Assembly (NCBI GenBank): GCA_036426205.1
Contig: CM071570.1
Location: forward strand, 2,743,997-2,807,996
DNA: 64,000 nucleotides
Direction of reading: 5' to 3'
Source of the DNA: Ascaphus truei
Lineage: Eukaryota > Chordata > Amphibia > Anura > Ascaphidae
Part shown: one piece after another, positions 1 through 11,985 of the stretch
Layout: each line of letters begins with the position of its first letter
How positions within the stretch are numbered: position 1 is the stretch's first letter
Made by a program: the position numbers and the translations under genes
The notes under the pieces: generated by a model
Databases searched by the model: none
Told to the model about the DNA's origin: nothing
What the model saw: only the letters and a program-made list of their open reading frames with translations

Positions 1-1441
1 CCCCCTTGGTGTGGGGTGGGGGGGGGGGGGGGGGTGGGTGGGTCGGGGTGCGAGTTGGTTGGTGTGATCGGGGTGTGGGTGTTGGGGGGGTGGGGGGGGG
101 TGGTGGGTGGGGGGGGGGGTGGGTGGGGGTGTGGGGGGGTGTGGGGGGGGGGGGGCAGAGGGTGGGGGGGGGGGTCGGATGGGGGGGGGGGTGGTGTAGG
201 GGGGGGGGGGAGGTTGAGGGGCTGGGGGGGGGGTGTGTGGTGGGACGGGGGGGGGGGCGGGGGTAGGGTGGGGTGTCGGAGTGGTGGGGTAGGGGCGGGT
301 GGGGAGTGGGGGACTCTGGGGGGGTGGGTGGGAAAGGGGGGGGAAAGGGGGGGGGGAGGGGAAGGGGTAGGGGTGGGAAAAGGGAGGAGGGGTCTGGGGG
401 GGGGGGGGGATGGGGGTGGTTGGGGGGGGTGGGGGGGAGGTGGGCGGGGGGGGGGGGGTCGTGGAAAAGTGAGATGGGGGGGAGGGTGGCGCGACCGGGG
501 TGGGGGGGGGGTGTGGAGGGGGGGGGGGGAGGGGGGGGTGGGGCGGTGGCGTGAGGGGGAGGGGCGGGGGAGGGGGGGGTGGAGAGGTGGTAAGGGGGGG
601 GGGGGGGAGGTCCCATAAAGCGGAGCCCAGTCGGGGGGGGGTGGAGTAAACGGAGAGGGGAAAAGGTGGGTGGGGTGAGGGGGGGGGGGGTGGGTTGGGA
701 GGGCGGGGGGGGGGGGGGGGGGGGGGGGTGGTGGGGGGGGGGTTGGCGCGGGGGGTGTTGGTGTGGGGGGTGGGGTGGTGGGTGGTTGGGGTGTGGGGGG
801 AGGGGGGGTGGGTTGGGTGGGGGGTGGGGGTTGGGGGGGGCTTGTGGGTTGGGGGGGGTGGTGGGGGGGATGGGGGGGGGGGCAACGGGGGGGGCGGGGG
901 GGGGGTTGGGGGAGGGTGAGGGTGCGCATGGGAAGGTGGGGTTAGGGGGGTGGGGGGGGGGTGGTGTGTATGAGTTGGGGGTAGGGGGGTGGGCGTTGGG
1001 GGAGGGGGCGGTGTGGTGGTGTCGGGGGCGGCGCGGGGGGTATGAGTAAAGGGCGGGGAATGAGGGGGGGTGGGGGAGTGGTGGGGTGCGGGCGTGGGGT
1101 GGGGTGGGGGAGGGGGGGGGCGGCGGGGGGGGTGGTGGGGGGGGGGGGGTATGGAAGGTGGGGGGGGTGGGGGGTTCTGGGGGGGGGAGGGGGGTGGGGG
1201 TGATTGGGGGGTTGGCGAGAGGGGGGGGGGGGGGGGGGGCCCGGGGGGGGGGAGGGGGGTGGGGGGGGGGTGGTGGGGGGGCGGGGGGGGGGGGGGTGCA
1301 GGGGGGGAGGGGGGGGGGGTGGGGGGGGGGGGGCGTAGGGGTGTTAAGGCGTGCTGCGGGGAGATGGGAGAAGGAGCGTGAGGGAGGTAGGGGGGGGGGG
1401 GGGGGGGCGGGGGGGTGAGGGGGGGGTCACACGCCCCAGTG

Positions 1442-1472
<31 letters not shown>

Positions 1473-2010
1473 AGGGGGGGGGGGAAGTGGGGGGGGGGGG
1501 GGGAGGGGTGGCCCGGCCCTGTCGCGGGCCGCCCCTGGGGGGCTGGTTGGGCGAGGGCGGGGGAGGGTGCGGGGGCGGGAGTGCGTGGGGGGCGGGGGGG
1601 CGGGCAACCCGGCGCACCCGGGGGGGGTGGGTTGGGGGGAGAGAGGGGGGGGGGGTGAGTGGGGTGGTGTGGGAGGTGGGGTGGGGGGGGTGGGGTTGGG
1701 GGAGGGGGGGGGGGGGGGGGGTGGTTGGACTGTTGTGGCTCTGGGAGGGGGGGGGGGGGGGTGGGGGGGGGGGGGCGTGGGGGGGGGGTGGGGCCTGGGG
1801 GGTGGGGGATGGGGGGGTGTAGGTGGGGGTGGGCTGGGGGGTGGTTGCGGGGGTGGGGAGGGGGGGGTGGGGTGGAGGGTGGGGGTGGGGGTGTGCGGGG
1901 GCGGTTGTGCGGGGCGGGGGGGCATGGTGTGTGGGGCGGGAGGGGGTGGGGGGGTGGTGGAGAGGGAGGGGGGGGGCGGGGATGGGGTGGTTGTTAGGGG
2001 GACGAAGTTG
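1..2010. repeat. G-rich low-complexity tract
   Basis: About 2 kb composed almost only of G with scattered T and A and very few C, in runs of up to about 30 G. No period is visible. Long open frames exist on both strands only because stop codons are rare in such composition. It could be a true G-rich simple repeat at a contig end, or a base-calling or consensus artefact; the near absence of C and the position at the window edge fit either. G-quadruplex potential is very high if it is real. Confidence 0.85.
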
Positions 2011-2155
2011 AAACCGCGTGGATAGGGGCCTCTCGGGCGTTCTTGAGGGCAACCCCGTAAGGTGAATTCTCTAGGGGCGAAGGATGGGGGTTGGTGGGGT
2101 AAATTTGGGATCCAATGAGGGGGGTGTGGCCTCTCTTTTCGCTCTGTGCCCCCAT
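2011..2155. other. Short non-repetitive spacer
   Basis: A normal-complexity stretch between the G-rich tract and the C-rich minisatellite. It carries no open frame or motif I can support. Confidence 0.4.
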
Positions 2156-2425
2156 CGTCCCCCCCCGCCTCACCCCTGCCCTTTCACCCAACCCCCTACC
2201 CCTGCCCTTCAACCCCCTCTAGTACCCCTGCCCTTTCACCCCCGCTCTAGAAACCCCTGCCTTTCACCTCTCCCCTACCCCTGCCGGGTGGCGACCAGCG
2301 ACCTTACCCGGTGGCCCTTCAACCACTCCCCGCACTACCGGGCGGTACCCCTGGCCCTTCTTACCCGCGGGCCCCCGTAGGGCCCCCTGCCCTCACGGCC
2401 GCCCCTATAGGGCCCCTGTTGTCCA
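2156..2425. repeat. C-rich minisatellite (CCCCTGCCCTTTCACCC-like)
   Basis: Imperfect copies of a unit of roughly 15-30 bp built on CCCTGCCCTTTCACCC are visible, followed by more diverged copies carrying CCCGGTGGCCCTTC and ACCGGGCGGTACCC. No coding signal is seen. Confidence 0.6.
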
Positions 2426-2439
2426 ACACTACTGGGTTC

Positions 2440-3155
2440 ACACACAGGCACACCACACACCCACACACAACACCCCCAGCAGAAGCATCACACCACACAT
2501 CACACACACACACACGACACACACACACACACACACACACACACATCACACACACACACTGACTGGCGCACACACACACTGACACACACACTGACACACA
2601 CACAGTGACACACAAACAGTGACACACACACAGTGACACACACACAGTGACACACACACAGTGACACACACACAGTGACACACACACAGTGACACACACA
2701 CACACTGACTGACGCGCACACACACACACACACACATTGACTGACACACACACTGACTGACACACACACTGACTGACACACACACTGACTGACACACACA
2801 CACTGACTGACACACACTGACTGACGTGCGCGCACACCCCCCCCACACCCACCCTTACGCACACACACAGTGACTGACTGACGCACGCACACACACACAA
2901 ACTGACTGACTGCCGCACGCACGCACACACTGACTGACGCGCACACACACACTGACTGCCGTATGCACGCACACACTGACTGAGGCGCACACGCACAACC
3001 TGACTGAGGCACACACACGCACACACTGACTGTGTGTGTGTGCGTCAGTCTGTGTGTGTGTTTGTGTTTCTGCGCCAGACTCACTGACGCGCGCACACAC
3101 ACACACTGACTGACTGACGCACACACAATGACTGACGCACACACACTGCATGAAG
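2440..3155. repeat. Compound CA microsatellite with CACAGTGA and CACTGACTGA units
   Basis: A CA-dinucleotide array evolves into higher-order units: about eight copies of a 16 bp ACACACACAGTGAC-type block around 2590-2700, then ACACACTGACTGAC blocks to about 3150. The Cys/Val-rich open frames on the minus strand are repeat translations and not proteins. Confidence 0.95.
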
Positions 3156-3159
3156 CTGT

Positions 3160-3311
3160 AAAGGGGGACAAACAGAGCTGTAAAGGAGGGAGGGGGGGAC
3201 TGGATTGATGTGAATGGGGGACAAACAGAGAGAGGGGGAAGGGGAGAGGAGAGAGAGAGGAGAGAGGAGCGGGAACATTACATCCCGGGCAACGCTGGGT
3301 CTCTCAGCTAG
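3160..3311 (+). mobile_element. Possible Helitron-type 3' end
   Basis: The segment ends with a short GC hairpin (CCCGGGCAACGCTGGG, 3284-3299) followed 8 nt later by CTAG (3308-3311) and then T. Helitrons end in a short hairpin closely followed by CTRR and insert between A and T, so the arrangement fits. No Rep/helicase coding sequence and no matching 5' TC end were found, so at best this is a non-autonomous copy, which could include the CA array on its left. Confidence 0.4.
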
Positions 3312-3430
3312 TTGCTAATAAGAGCACAGACCTTCTACAGCAAAGCCTGCACACAGCCAGCAAACAACCTTGCACACAAGGCAGCAGCTTTGCAGACAGA
3401 CAGTGTACCTTACACAAACCTTGACTGACT
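3312..3430. other. Spacer, no gene seen
   Basis: Normal-complexity sequence between the hairpin/CTAG end and the TG array. No coding or regulatory signal can be supported. Confidence 0.4.
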
Positions 3431-3604
3431 GAGTGTGTGTGTGTGTGTGTGTGTGTGCGTGTGTGTCAGACTGAGTGTGTATGTGTGTCAGACTGAGTGT
3501 GTGTGTGTGTGTCAGACTGAGTGTGCGTGTGTGTGTGTGTGTGTGTGTCAGACTGTGTGTGTGTGTGTGTCAGACTGAGTGTGTGTGTGTGTGTGTGTCA
3601 GACT

Positions 3605-3653
<49 letters not shown>

Positions 3654-3688
3654 AGACTGTGTGTGTGTGTCAGACTGTGTGTGTGTGT

Positions 3689-3730
<42 letters not shown>
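3431..3730. repeat. TG microsatellite with TCAGACTGAG interruptions
   Basis: TG tracts are separated at irregular intervals by TCAGACTGAG or TCAGACTG. It runs directly into the CT-rich minisatellite, and the interruption carries the same CAGACT word, which suggests both arrays grew from related sequence. Confidence 0.95.
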
Positions 3731-4197
3731 AGACTCTCTCAGACAACTCAGGCCCACACTCTCGACTCTCCCTGACCCACTCTCAACGGCCCCACTCTCA
3801 TAGACTCTCCCTGCCCCCTCTCAGGTCCAATCTCTCAGACTCTCCCTGACCCACTTCTACAGACAGACACTCTCAGACTCCTCCCTGACCCACACTCTCT
3901 CAGGCCCCACTCTCAGACTCTCCCCTGACCACTCTCAGACAGACACTCTCAGACCCTCTCAGGTCCCACACTCTCAGACTCTAACTCTCTCCTGACCCAC
4001 TCTCAGACAGACACTCTCAACTCTCTCCCTGACCCACACTCTCCCTGACCCACACTCTCCCTGACCCACACTCTCCCTGACCCCCTCTCCCTGACCCCAC
4101 TCTCCCTGACCCACCTCTCCTGACCCACTCCCCCTTATCCACACTCTCCTCTGACCCACACTCTCCCTACCCAACACTCTCCCTGACCCACACTCAA
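3731..4197. repeat. CT-rich minisatellite, left copy
   Basis: Repeats of ACTCTCAGACTCTCCCTGAC and CACACTCTCCCTGACC with variable spacing. The same words occur reverse-complemented at 13666-14235 (GTGGGTCAGGGAGAGTCTGA), so the two arrays are inverted relatives about 9.5 kb apart. Confidence 0.9.
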
Positions 4198-4555
4198 GCA
4201 AATCCTACTGAAGGCTCCAAACAGACAAGTGTATAACTTGAGTGGCACTCAGTTGAATGAGTGACACTTGACAGGACCCGCAGACACGGCAGTCAAGTTC
4301 AATGCACTGAGTGAGTGCGACTTGGTCTTCCTGAAGTAAAATTGCAATTGAATACAATACTCCAAATACTACCTGCACCGAAACCCATCACCAATGATGC
4401 TAAACAAGAAGACAATCAGCTGCAGAAGTGACACATTGAGATGCTGGGATTAGGTGTCACTCAGTGACTGAGTGACAGGCCTGGTTGTGTCTCAGGGACC
4501 TCCTGCCCTCTTCCGTCAGGGCCCTGCGTGGCTCCCCTCTCTCTCACAACACCGC
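4198..4555. other. Spacer before the 60 bp array
   Basis: A unique-looking stretch with scattered GAGTGACA words (for example near 4250, 4310 and 4465) and no substantial open frame. No gene, RNA or transposon end recognised. Confidence 0.4.
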
Positions 4556-7508
4556 GAGCAATGCCCTCCTCCGCTCGCTGCCACGGTGTGGGGGGAGGAG
4601 GAGAAGTCGGTAGTGAGGTGCCCCTCCCCAGCTGCTGCACGGTGTGGGGGTGAGGAAGGGCGGAGTTGAGGTGTCTCTCCCTCCGTCAGCTGCTCGCACG
4701 TGTGTGGGGGGGAGGAGGGGAGAGCGGTAGTGGGTGTCTCTCCCTCCGCAGCTGCTGCACGTGTGTGGGGGGGAGGAGGAGATAGGCGGTAGTGAGGTGG
4801 CCTCTCCCTCCCACTCTTGCACACGGTGTTGGGGAGGATGGGAGGCGGTAGTGGGGTGTCCTCTCCCTCCGCAATCGTGCTGCATGGTGTGGGGAGTAGA
4901 GGAGGATAGGCGTAAGTGAGGTGTCTCTCCCTCCGCAGCTGCTGCACGGTGTGTGGGAGGAGGAATGAGGCGCGGTAGTGAGGTGTCTCTCCCTCCGCAG
5001 CTGCTGCACGGTGTGGGGAGGAGGAGGAGAGGCGGTAGTGAGGTGCCTCTCCCTCCGCAGCTGCTGCAACAGGTGTGGGGAGGAGAGAGGCGGTAGTGGG
5101 GTCTCTTCCCTCCGCAGCTGCTGCGTGGTGTGGGGAGAGAGAGAGGATCGGTAGTGGGGTGCCTCTCCCTCCGCAGCTGCTGCACGGTGTGGGGGGGAGG
5201 AGGAGAGGCGGTAGTGAGGTGTCCCTCCTCCGCAGCTGCTGCACGGTGTGGGGAGGAGGAGGAGAGGCGGTAGTGAGGTGTCTCTTCTAGCTCCCTCTGC
5301 AGCTGCTGCCACGGGTGTGGGGAGGAGGAGAGGCATTAGTGGGGGTGTCTCTCCCTCCGCAGCTGCTGCACGGTGTGGGGAGGAGGAGGAGAGGCGGTAG
5401 TGGGGTGCCTCTCCCTCCGCAGCTGCTGCACGGTGTGGGGAGGAGGGGAGAGGCGGTAGTGAGGTGCCTCTCCCTCCGCAGCTGCTGCACGGTGTGGGGA
5501 GGAGGAGGAGAGGCGGTAGTGAGTGTCCTCTCCCTCCGCAGCTGCTGCACGGTGTGGGGGGAGAGAGGCGGTAGTGGGTTGTCTCTCCCTCCTCAGCTGC
5601 TGTCACGGTGTGGGAGGGAGAGAGGCGGTAGTGAGGTGTCTCTACCCCTCCGCAGCTGCTGCCAGGTGTGGGGAGAGGAGAGAGAGGCGGTAGTGAGGTG
5701 TCTGTCCTCCCTCCGCAGCTTGCTGACTTTGTGAGGAGGAGGAGGAAGTGGTAGTGTGGGTTGTCTCTCCCTCCGCAGCTGCTGCACGGTGTGGAGGGGG
5801 AGGAGGAGGAAGTCGTAGTGAGGTGCCTCCTCCGCAGCATGCTGCACGTGTGGGGAGGAGGAGGAGAGGCGGTAGTGGGTGTCCTCTCCCTCCGCAGCTG
5901 CTGCCACGGTGTGGGGGGGAGGAGAGAGGCGTAGTGAGGTGCTCTCTCCTCCGCAGCTGCTGCACAGTGGGGGAGGAGAGGAGAGGCGGTAGTGAGGTGT
6001 CCTCTCCCTCCGCGACCTGCTCGACGGTGTGGGGGGGGGAGAGGAGAGGGGTAGTGAGGTGCCTCTCCTCGCAGCTGCTGCCGGTGTGGGGAGGAGAGTC
6101 GGTAGTGGGGTGTCTCTCCCTCCGCAGCTGCTGCACTGGTGGTGTGGGGGGGGGATGAGAGGCGGTAGTGAGGTGTCTCTCCCTCCGCCTGCTGCTGGTG
6201 TGGGGGGAGGGAGGCGGTAGTGAGGTGTCTCTCCCCGCGACGCTGCTGCACTGTGTGGGGAGGAGGAGGAGAGGCGGTAGTGAGGTGCCTCTCCCTCCGC
6301 ATGCTGCTGCACTTGTGAGGAGGAGGAGAAGCCGGTAAGTGAGGTGTCTCTCCTCCGGCTGCTGCATCGGTGTGGGGAGGAGAGGAGAGCGGTAGTGAGG
6401 TGCCTCTCCCCTCCGCAGCTGCTGCACTTAGTGGGGGAGGTAGAGAGCGGTAGTGAGGTGTCTCTCCCCTCCGCAGCTTGCTGCACGTGTGGGGGGAGGA
6501 GGAGAGGCGGTAGTGAGGTGTCTCTCCCTCCGCAGCTGCTGCACGGTGTGGGGGAGAGAGGAGAGGCGTAGTGGGGGTGTCTCTCCCTCCGCAGCTGCTG
6601 CACGGTGTGGGGGGGAGGAGGAGAGGCGGTAGTGGGGTGTCTCTCCCTCCGCAGCTGCTGCATGGTGTGGGGGGGAGAGGAGAGGCGGTAGTGAGGTGTC
6701 TCTCCCTCCGCAGCTGCTGCAACGGTGTGGGGGGGAGGAGGAGAGGCGGTAGTGGGGTGTCTCTCCCTCCGCAGGTGCTGCACCGGTGTGGGGAGGAGGA
6801 GGAGAGGCGGTAGTGGGGTGTCTCTCCCTCCGCGCTGCTGCACGGTGTGGGGAGGAGGAGAGCCGGTAGTGGGGTTTCTCTCCCTCCGCAGCTGCTGACG
6901 GTGTGGGGGGAGGAGGAGAGCCGGTAGTGAGGTGTCTCTCCCTCCGCACTGCTGCACGGTGTGGGGGGGAGGAGGGCTGTATTGAGGTGTCTCTCCCTCG
7001 CAGCTCTGCATGGTGGGGAGAGGAGGAGAGTCGGTAGTGAGGTGTCTCTCCTCCTCGCAGCTGCTGCACGGTGTGAGGGGGGAGGAGGAAGGGGTAGTGA
7101 GGTGTCTCTCCCTCGCAGCTGCTGCACTGTGTGAGGAGGAGGAGGAGGAGTCGTTAGTGAGGTTGTCTCTCCCTTCCCCGCAGAAGCTGCTGCACGGTGT
7201 GGGGGGGGGGGGGGGGGGGAGGAGAGGTGTCTGTGGGTGCCTCCCCTCCGCAGCTCTGCTGCACGGTGTGGGGGGGAGGAGGAGGGCGGTAGTGAGTGCC
7301 CTCCTCCGCACTGCTGCACGGTGTTGAGGAGAGGAGGAGAGGTGGTATGGGGTGCTCTCCTCCGCAGCTGCTGCACGGTGTGGGAGGAGGAGAGAGGGGG
7401 GGTGAGTGGGTGGGCCTCCTCCTGCACTGCGTGCACTGGTGTGGTGGAGGTAGGAAAGAGGCCGGTAGTTAAAGTAGTGCCTCCTCCGCAGCGCTGCACG
7501 GTAGTGAA

Positions 7509-7598
7509 NNNNNNNNNNNNNNNNNNNNNNNNNNNNNNNNNNNNNNNNNNNNNNNNNNNNNNNNNNNNNNNNNNNNNNNNNNNNNNNNNNNNNNNNNN
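7509..7598. other. Assembly gap (90 N)
   Basis: A run of 90 N lies inside the 60 bp array. It marks a place where the assembler could not resolve copy number, so the array length in this window is a minimum or an estimate. Confidence 0.99.
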
Positions 7599-9656
7599 AG
7601 GGAGAGAGGTTGGTAGTGAGGTGTTCTCCCTAGCAGCTGCTGCACTGTGTGGGGAGGAGGAGGGGAGCGCGGTTGGTGGTCGTGAGGTGTCTCTACCTCC
7701 GCAGTGCTGCACGGTGTGGGGGGAGGAGAGGCGGTAGTGAGGGTCAGCTCCCTCGCAGCTGCTGCACGCGCTGTGGGGAGGAGGAGGAGAGCGGGTCGGT
7801 AGGGGGGTGTATCTCCTCCGCAAGGCTCGCTGGCACGGTGTGGGGAGGAGGAGGAGGAGAGGAGGTAGTAAGTTAGGCAATTAGGGGGGTAGGGTAGCTA
7901 GGTTGGTTTTAGTGAGGTGTGGCTCTCACTCTACGCAGCATGCCTGAACGGTTGTGGGGAGGAGGAGGAGAGGCGGTATGAGGTTGTCCTCCTCCGCAGC
8001 CTGCTGACACGGTGTGGGGAGGAGGAGGAGAGAGGCGGTGGTTGGAGTGGTGAGTGAGGTGGTATATCCCTCCGCAGATGTGCCGGCCTGTGGGGAGGAG
8101 GAGGGATAGGCGGTTCTAGTTAGGGGGGTGGTTAGGGTAGGTGGGGGTGGGGTAGTGAGGTGCCTAGCCCTCCGCAGACTGCCTGGCCACGGTCCTGTTG
8201 TGGGGAGAGGAGAGGCGGTTATTGTGAGGTGCTCCTCCCTCCGCAGCTGCTGGCAACGGTGTGGGGGGAGGAAGAGAGCGTTGTCAGTGTCGGTAGTGCG
8301 TTCTCTCCCTCGCACGGTTTCTGCTGCACGGTGTGGGGAGGAGGATGGACGAGTGAGACGGTAGTGAGGTGCTCTTCCCTCCGCAGCTGCTGCAATCACG
8401 GTGTGGGGCAGGAGGAGGCGGAGATGGGGGCCTCCCTCCCACTCTGGGGTGTGAGGAGTTAGAGGAGGTAGTGAGTAGTGCTCCCTTCCGCAGACTGCTG
8501 CAACAGTGTGTGGGGGGAGGAGAGAGCGGTAGTGAGGTGCTCCTCCTCCGCAGGGCTTGCTGCAACGGCTGGTGAGGAGGAGGGAGCGAGGAGGGGGAGT
8601 GATTTCCGGGGTGGGGTTAGTGAGGTGTCTACTTCAGTTCCTCGACAGCTGAGTGCAACGTTGTGGGTGCGGGAGAGGAGGAGAGCACGGTTAGTGTGGA
8701 GTGGTGTACTCTCCCTCCGAGGATGCCTGCTGATTGTGGGGGGGAGGGGAGAGGCGGTAGTGATGGTGTCCTCTCCTCCGCAGACTGCGCCGGTTGGGGA
8801 GGAGGACGGAGAGTGCGGTGTAGGTGTCCTCCTCCCTCCGCAAAAGCTCAGCTGCAGCGTGTGGGGAGGAGGAGGAGAGTGGCTAGTGACTGTGTCTCTC
8901 CCTCCAGCAGTTGCTGCACGGTGTGGAGGGGAGGCAGGAGAAGCCGTGGTTAGTGGGTGCTCTCTCCTCCGCAGATGCTGTCACGGCTCATGTGGGGGGG
9001 AGGAGAGAGTCGGTAGTGAGGTGTCTCTCCCTGCAGCGCTGCCAGGGTGGGTGGGGAGGGAGGAGAGGCGGTATGTTGAGGTTGTCGTCTCCCTCCGCAG
9101 CTTGCTGCAGGTGTGGGGAGGAGGAGGAGAGTGGTAGTGGGGGTCCTCTCCCTCCGCAAGTGACTGCCACACGGTGTGGGGAGGAGGAGGAAGAGGAGGA
9201 GTAGTCTTGGGTGTGAGGGGGGGAGTGAGGTGCTTGTCCCTCTCCCACTCCGCAGTGCTGGCACTGGCTGTGGGGAGGAGGAGGCGAGGGCGTGGGTAGT
9301 GAGGTGACCTCTCTCGCAGCTGCTGCCACGGTGTGGGGGAGGAGGAGAGCCCAGGCCGGAGTGAGCTGGTGCCTATCCCTCCGCAGCTGCTCTGAAACAG
9401 TTGTGGGGACGGAGAGAGAGGCCGGTAGTGAGGTTGTCCTACTCCCTCGCGATGACTGCTCAAGAACGGGTGGGGCGGCAGGAGGCCCAGGAGAGGGGTT
9501 TAGGTGAGGTGTCTCTCCCTCCGAGTGCTGCCGGTGTGGGGAGGAGGAGAGTCGGTAGTGAGGTGTCTCATCCCTCCGCAGCTGCTGCACGGGTGTGTGG
9601 CCCCTGGGAGGGGGAGAGGCGGTAGGTGAGGTGTTCCCTCTCCCTACGCAGCGCTG

Positions 9657-9765
9657 GCCGGTTGGGGAGGGGAGACCCCCCCCCCCTGGGCACCTGTCCT
9701 TTTGGCTTTTTTTTGGCGGTCCCCCCTTCGGTAGTGAGGTGTTCATTACTCCTTTTTCCCGAACA
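9657..9765. repeat. Divergent insert inside the 60 bp array
   Basis: The regular unit is broken by about 100 bp of non-repeat sequence containing a C run, TTTTGGCTTTTTTTTGGCGG and a short T/C tract. The array resumes at an AACAGCTGCTGCA boundary. It may be an old insertion or a consensus error. Confidence 0.55.
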
Positions 9766-11985
9766 GCTGCTGCACGTGTGTGGGCGGGAGGAGGAGACCG
9801 GCGGGGTAGTGAGGTGCTCTCCTCCGCAGTCTGTGACACTGTGTGGGGGCAGGAGAAGCCGGTAAGTGAGTGTCTCTCCCTCCGAGCTGTGCAACGGTGT
9901 GGGAGGAAGAGGAGAGGCGGTAGGAGGGTCTCTCCTCCGCAGTGCCCTGACTCCATGGGGGGAGGAGAGGGCGGTAGTGGGTGTCTATTCCCCGAAAGCT
10001 TCTGCACGTGTAGGGGGGAGGGGCACGGTAGTGAGGTGTCTCTCCTCCGCAGTGCTGCAACGGTGTGGGGGAGGGAGGAGAGCCGGTAGTGAGGTGTCTC
10101 TTCGCAGCTGCTGCAAGGTGTCCGGGGAGGAGGAGGAGAGGAGCCGGTAGTAGCGGTATGAGTGAGGTGCTACTCCATCCGCAGCTGCTGCACGGTGTGG
10201 GGGGAGGAGAGAGGCTAGGGTAGGTAGGTAGTGAGGTGCTCTCCCTCCGCAGCTGCTGACGGTGTGGGGAGGAGGAGGAGAGGCGGGTGGGTAGTGGGGT
10301 GAATCTCTCCCTCGCAGATGCTGCACAGCCGGTGTGGGAGGAGGAGGAAGGACGGGGTAGGGCGGTATGAGGTGCCTCTCCCTCCGCACGCTGCTGCACG
10401 GTGGGGGGGGGAGAGAGCCGGGTGGTGTGAGGTTGTCCTCCTCGCAGTGCTGAACGGTGGGGGGGGAGGAGGAGAGACGGTCCCTAGGTGTGAGTGAGGG
10501 CCTCTCCTCCGCAGATGCTGCACGGTGCCTGTGGGGAGGAGGAGGAGAGGAGGGTAGTAGGGGGTGTAGGTCCGCTCACTCCGCAGTGCCCGATGGTGTG
10601 GGGGGAGGAGAAAGAGTCGGGTAGTGAGGGTCTTCTCCTCCGCAGCTGCTCTCACGGTGTGGGGGGGAGGAGGGAGAGGTAGGTGGGTGTAGTGAGGTGT
10701 ACTCTCATCCGCAGCCTGTGCACGGGTCTGTTGGGGGGGGAGAGGAGAGTGCCCGGTCGGGTTGGTGCGGTGTATGGTTAGTGACGTGTGTCTACTTCCC
10801 TCCGAGTGTGCACATGGTGTGGGGGGAGGGAGAAGATCGGGTTAGGTTAGTGTAGGTGCCTCTCTCCTCCGCAGCTGGGCACGGATGTGGGAGGAGGAGG
10901 AGATGAGGGGTTGGTGGGTAGTGAGGGTAGGAGGTGTCTTACTCCCGCAGCGCTGCTGACGGTGTGAGGAGGAGGAGGAGAGGCGGTGGTAGTGAGGTGT
11001 CTCTCCATCCGCAGCTGCTGCACGGTGTGGCGGAGGAGGCGGGAGGAGAGCAGGCCGGGTGTGAGGTTTGTCTCCCTCGCCCCATCCCGCAGCTGCTGCA
11101 CACGGTGTGGGGAGGAGGAGGAAGAGGGGGGTCGTAGTGAGGTTGTCTCTCCTCACGCAAGCCCTGCTGCCACCGGCTTGTGGGGAGGGAGGAGGAGAGG
11201 CGTGGTGTAGGAGGTTTGTCTTACCCTCCGCAGCTGCTGCAGCGGTGTGGGCGAGGAGGAGGAGAGCCGGTTGTAGGAGGTGGTCTCTCTCCTCCGAAAG
11301 CAGCTATGAATGGTGTGCGGCGGAGGGAGGAGAGCGGTGTGAGGTGAGGGTTCGTATCCCTCAAGCAGCAGCCCCCCTGACGGTGTGGGGGGGAGGAGGA
11401 GAGCTGCGGTCCCGGTGGTTGGGGTATGGTGGTGTTTTACCTCCTAAGAAGCTGCTGCAGTGTGCGTGGGGGAGGATGGAGGAGAGCTCGGTTAGCTGGT
11501 GGGGCTGTATCCAGCAGCTGCTGCAAGGTCCCCCTGTGGGGGGAGGAGGAGAGGTGGAGTGACCGGTTGTCCTCCCTCCCCGCAGCTGGTGCACGGTCCC
11601 AGCCCTCCCTGTGGGGGGGACAGGAGAGGCCTTGGTATGGTAGTGGGGTGTCTCTCCTCGGCAGTGCGTTCCATGTGTAGGGGCGGGAGGAGGAGCCAGT
11701 CGGTAGGGGCGTCTGTGGTGTTGTCTACTCCTCCGCAGCTTGCTGCACTGGTGTGTGGGGGGAGGAGGAGAGGCGGTGGGTAGTGAGGTGCCATCACTCC
11801 GCAGCTGTGGCATGGCTCGCCTGTGCAGGAGGAGCGAGGAGAGGCGGGGGATTGGTAGTGGGGGAGGGTCCCCACCCCCCGGTTAGTGGGGTGCCTTCAC
11901 CTCCGCAGCTGCCTGCACGGCTGTGGGAGGAGGAGGCAGGAGCCAGTCAGTAGTGGCCAGGTGTTGCTCCCTCCGCAGACTCGCT

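Larger units (their letters stand above)
4556..11985 (+). repeat. 7.4 kb tandem array of a ~60 bp unit
   Basis: About 120 copies of a ~60 bp unit with fixed landmarks in order: GGTGTCTCTCCCTCCGCAG, CTGCTGCACGGTGTGGGG, AGGAGGAGGAGAGGC, GGTAGTGA. Copies from about 4.9 to 7.1 kb are close to consensus, while copies after the N gap carry many single-base gains and losses. Because 60 is a multiple of 3 and the minus-strand unit lacks stops, it yields open frames up to about 1060 codons; these are translations of the repeat (Cys-Gly-Gly-Arg, Thr-Pro, Ser-Ser-Ser-Pro words) and not a gene. Each unit holds a pyrimidine tract plus CAG and a CAGCTG E-box core. Confidence 0.97.

Noticed and set aside
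1..2010. Telomere or subtelomere array
   Set aside because: No TTAGGG periodicity is visible in the G-rich tract.
2361..3278. Cys/Val-rich open frames of 200 codons and more
   Set aside because: Direct translations of CA/TG dinucleotide arrays.
4686..7880. 1064-codon minus-strand open frame
   Set aside because: It is the translation of the 60 bp tandem unit, crosses the N gap, and has no start context or conserved domain. Unit length divisible by three explains it.
4556..11985. CRISPR-like regular repeats
   Set aside because: There are no unique spacers; the whole 60 bp unit repeats, and the genome context is eukaryotic.
4556..11985. Array of mini-exons (acceptor-like CAG and donor-like GGTAGTG in each unit)
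   Set aside because: The implied exons (~35 nt) and introns (~25 nt) are far below workable intron size.
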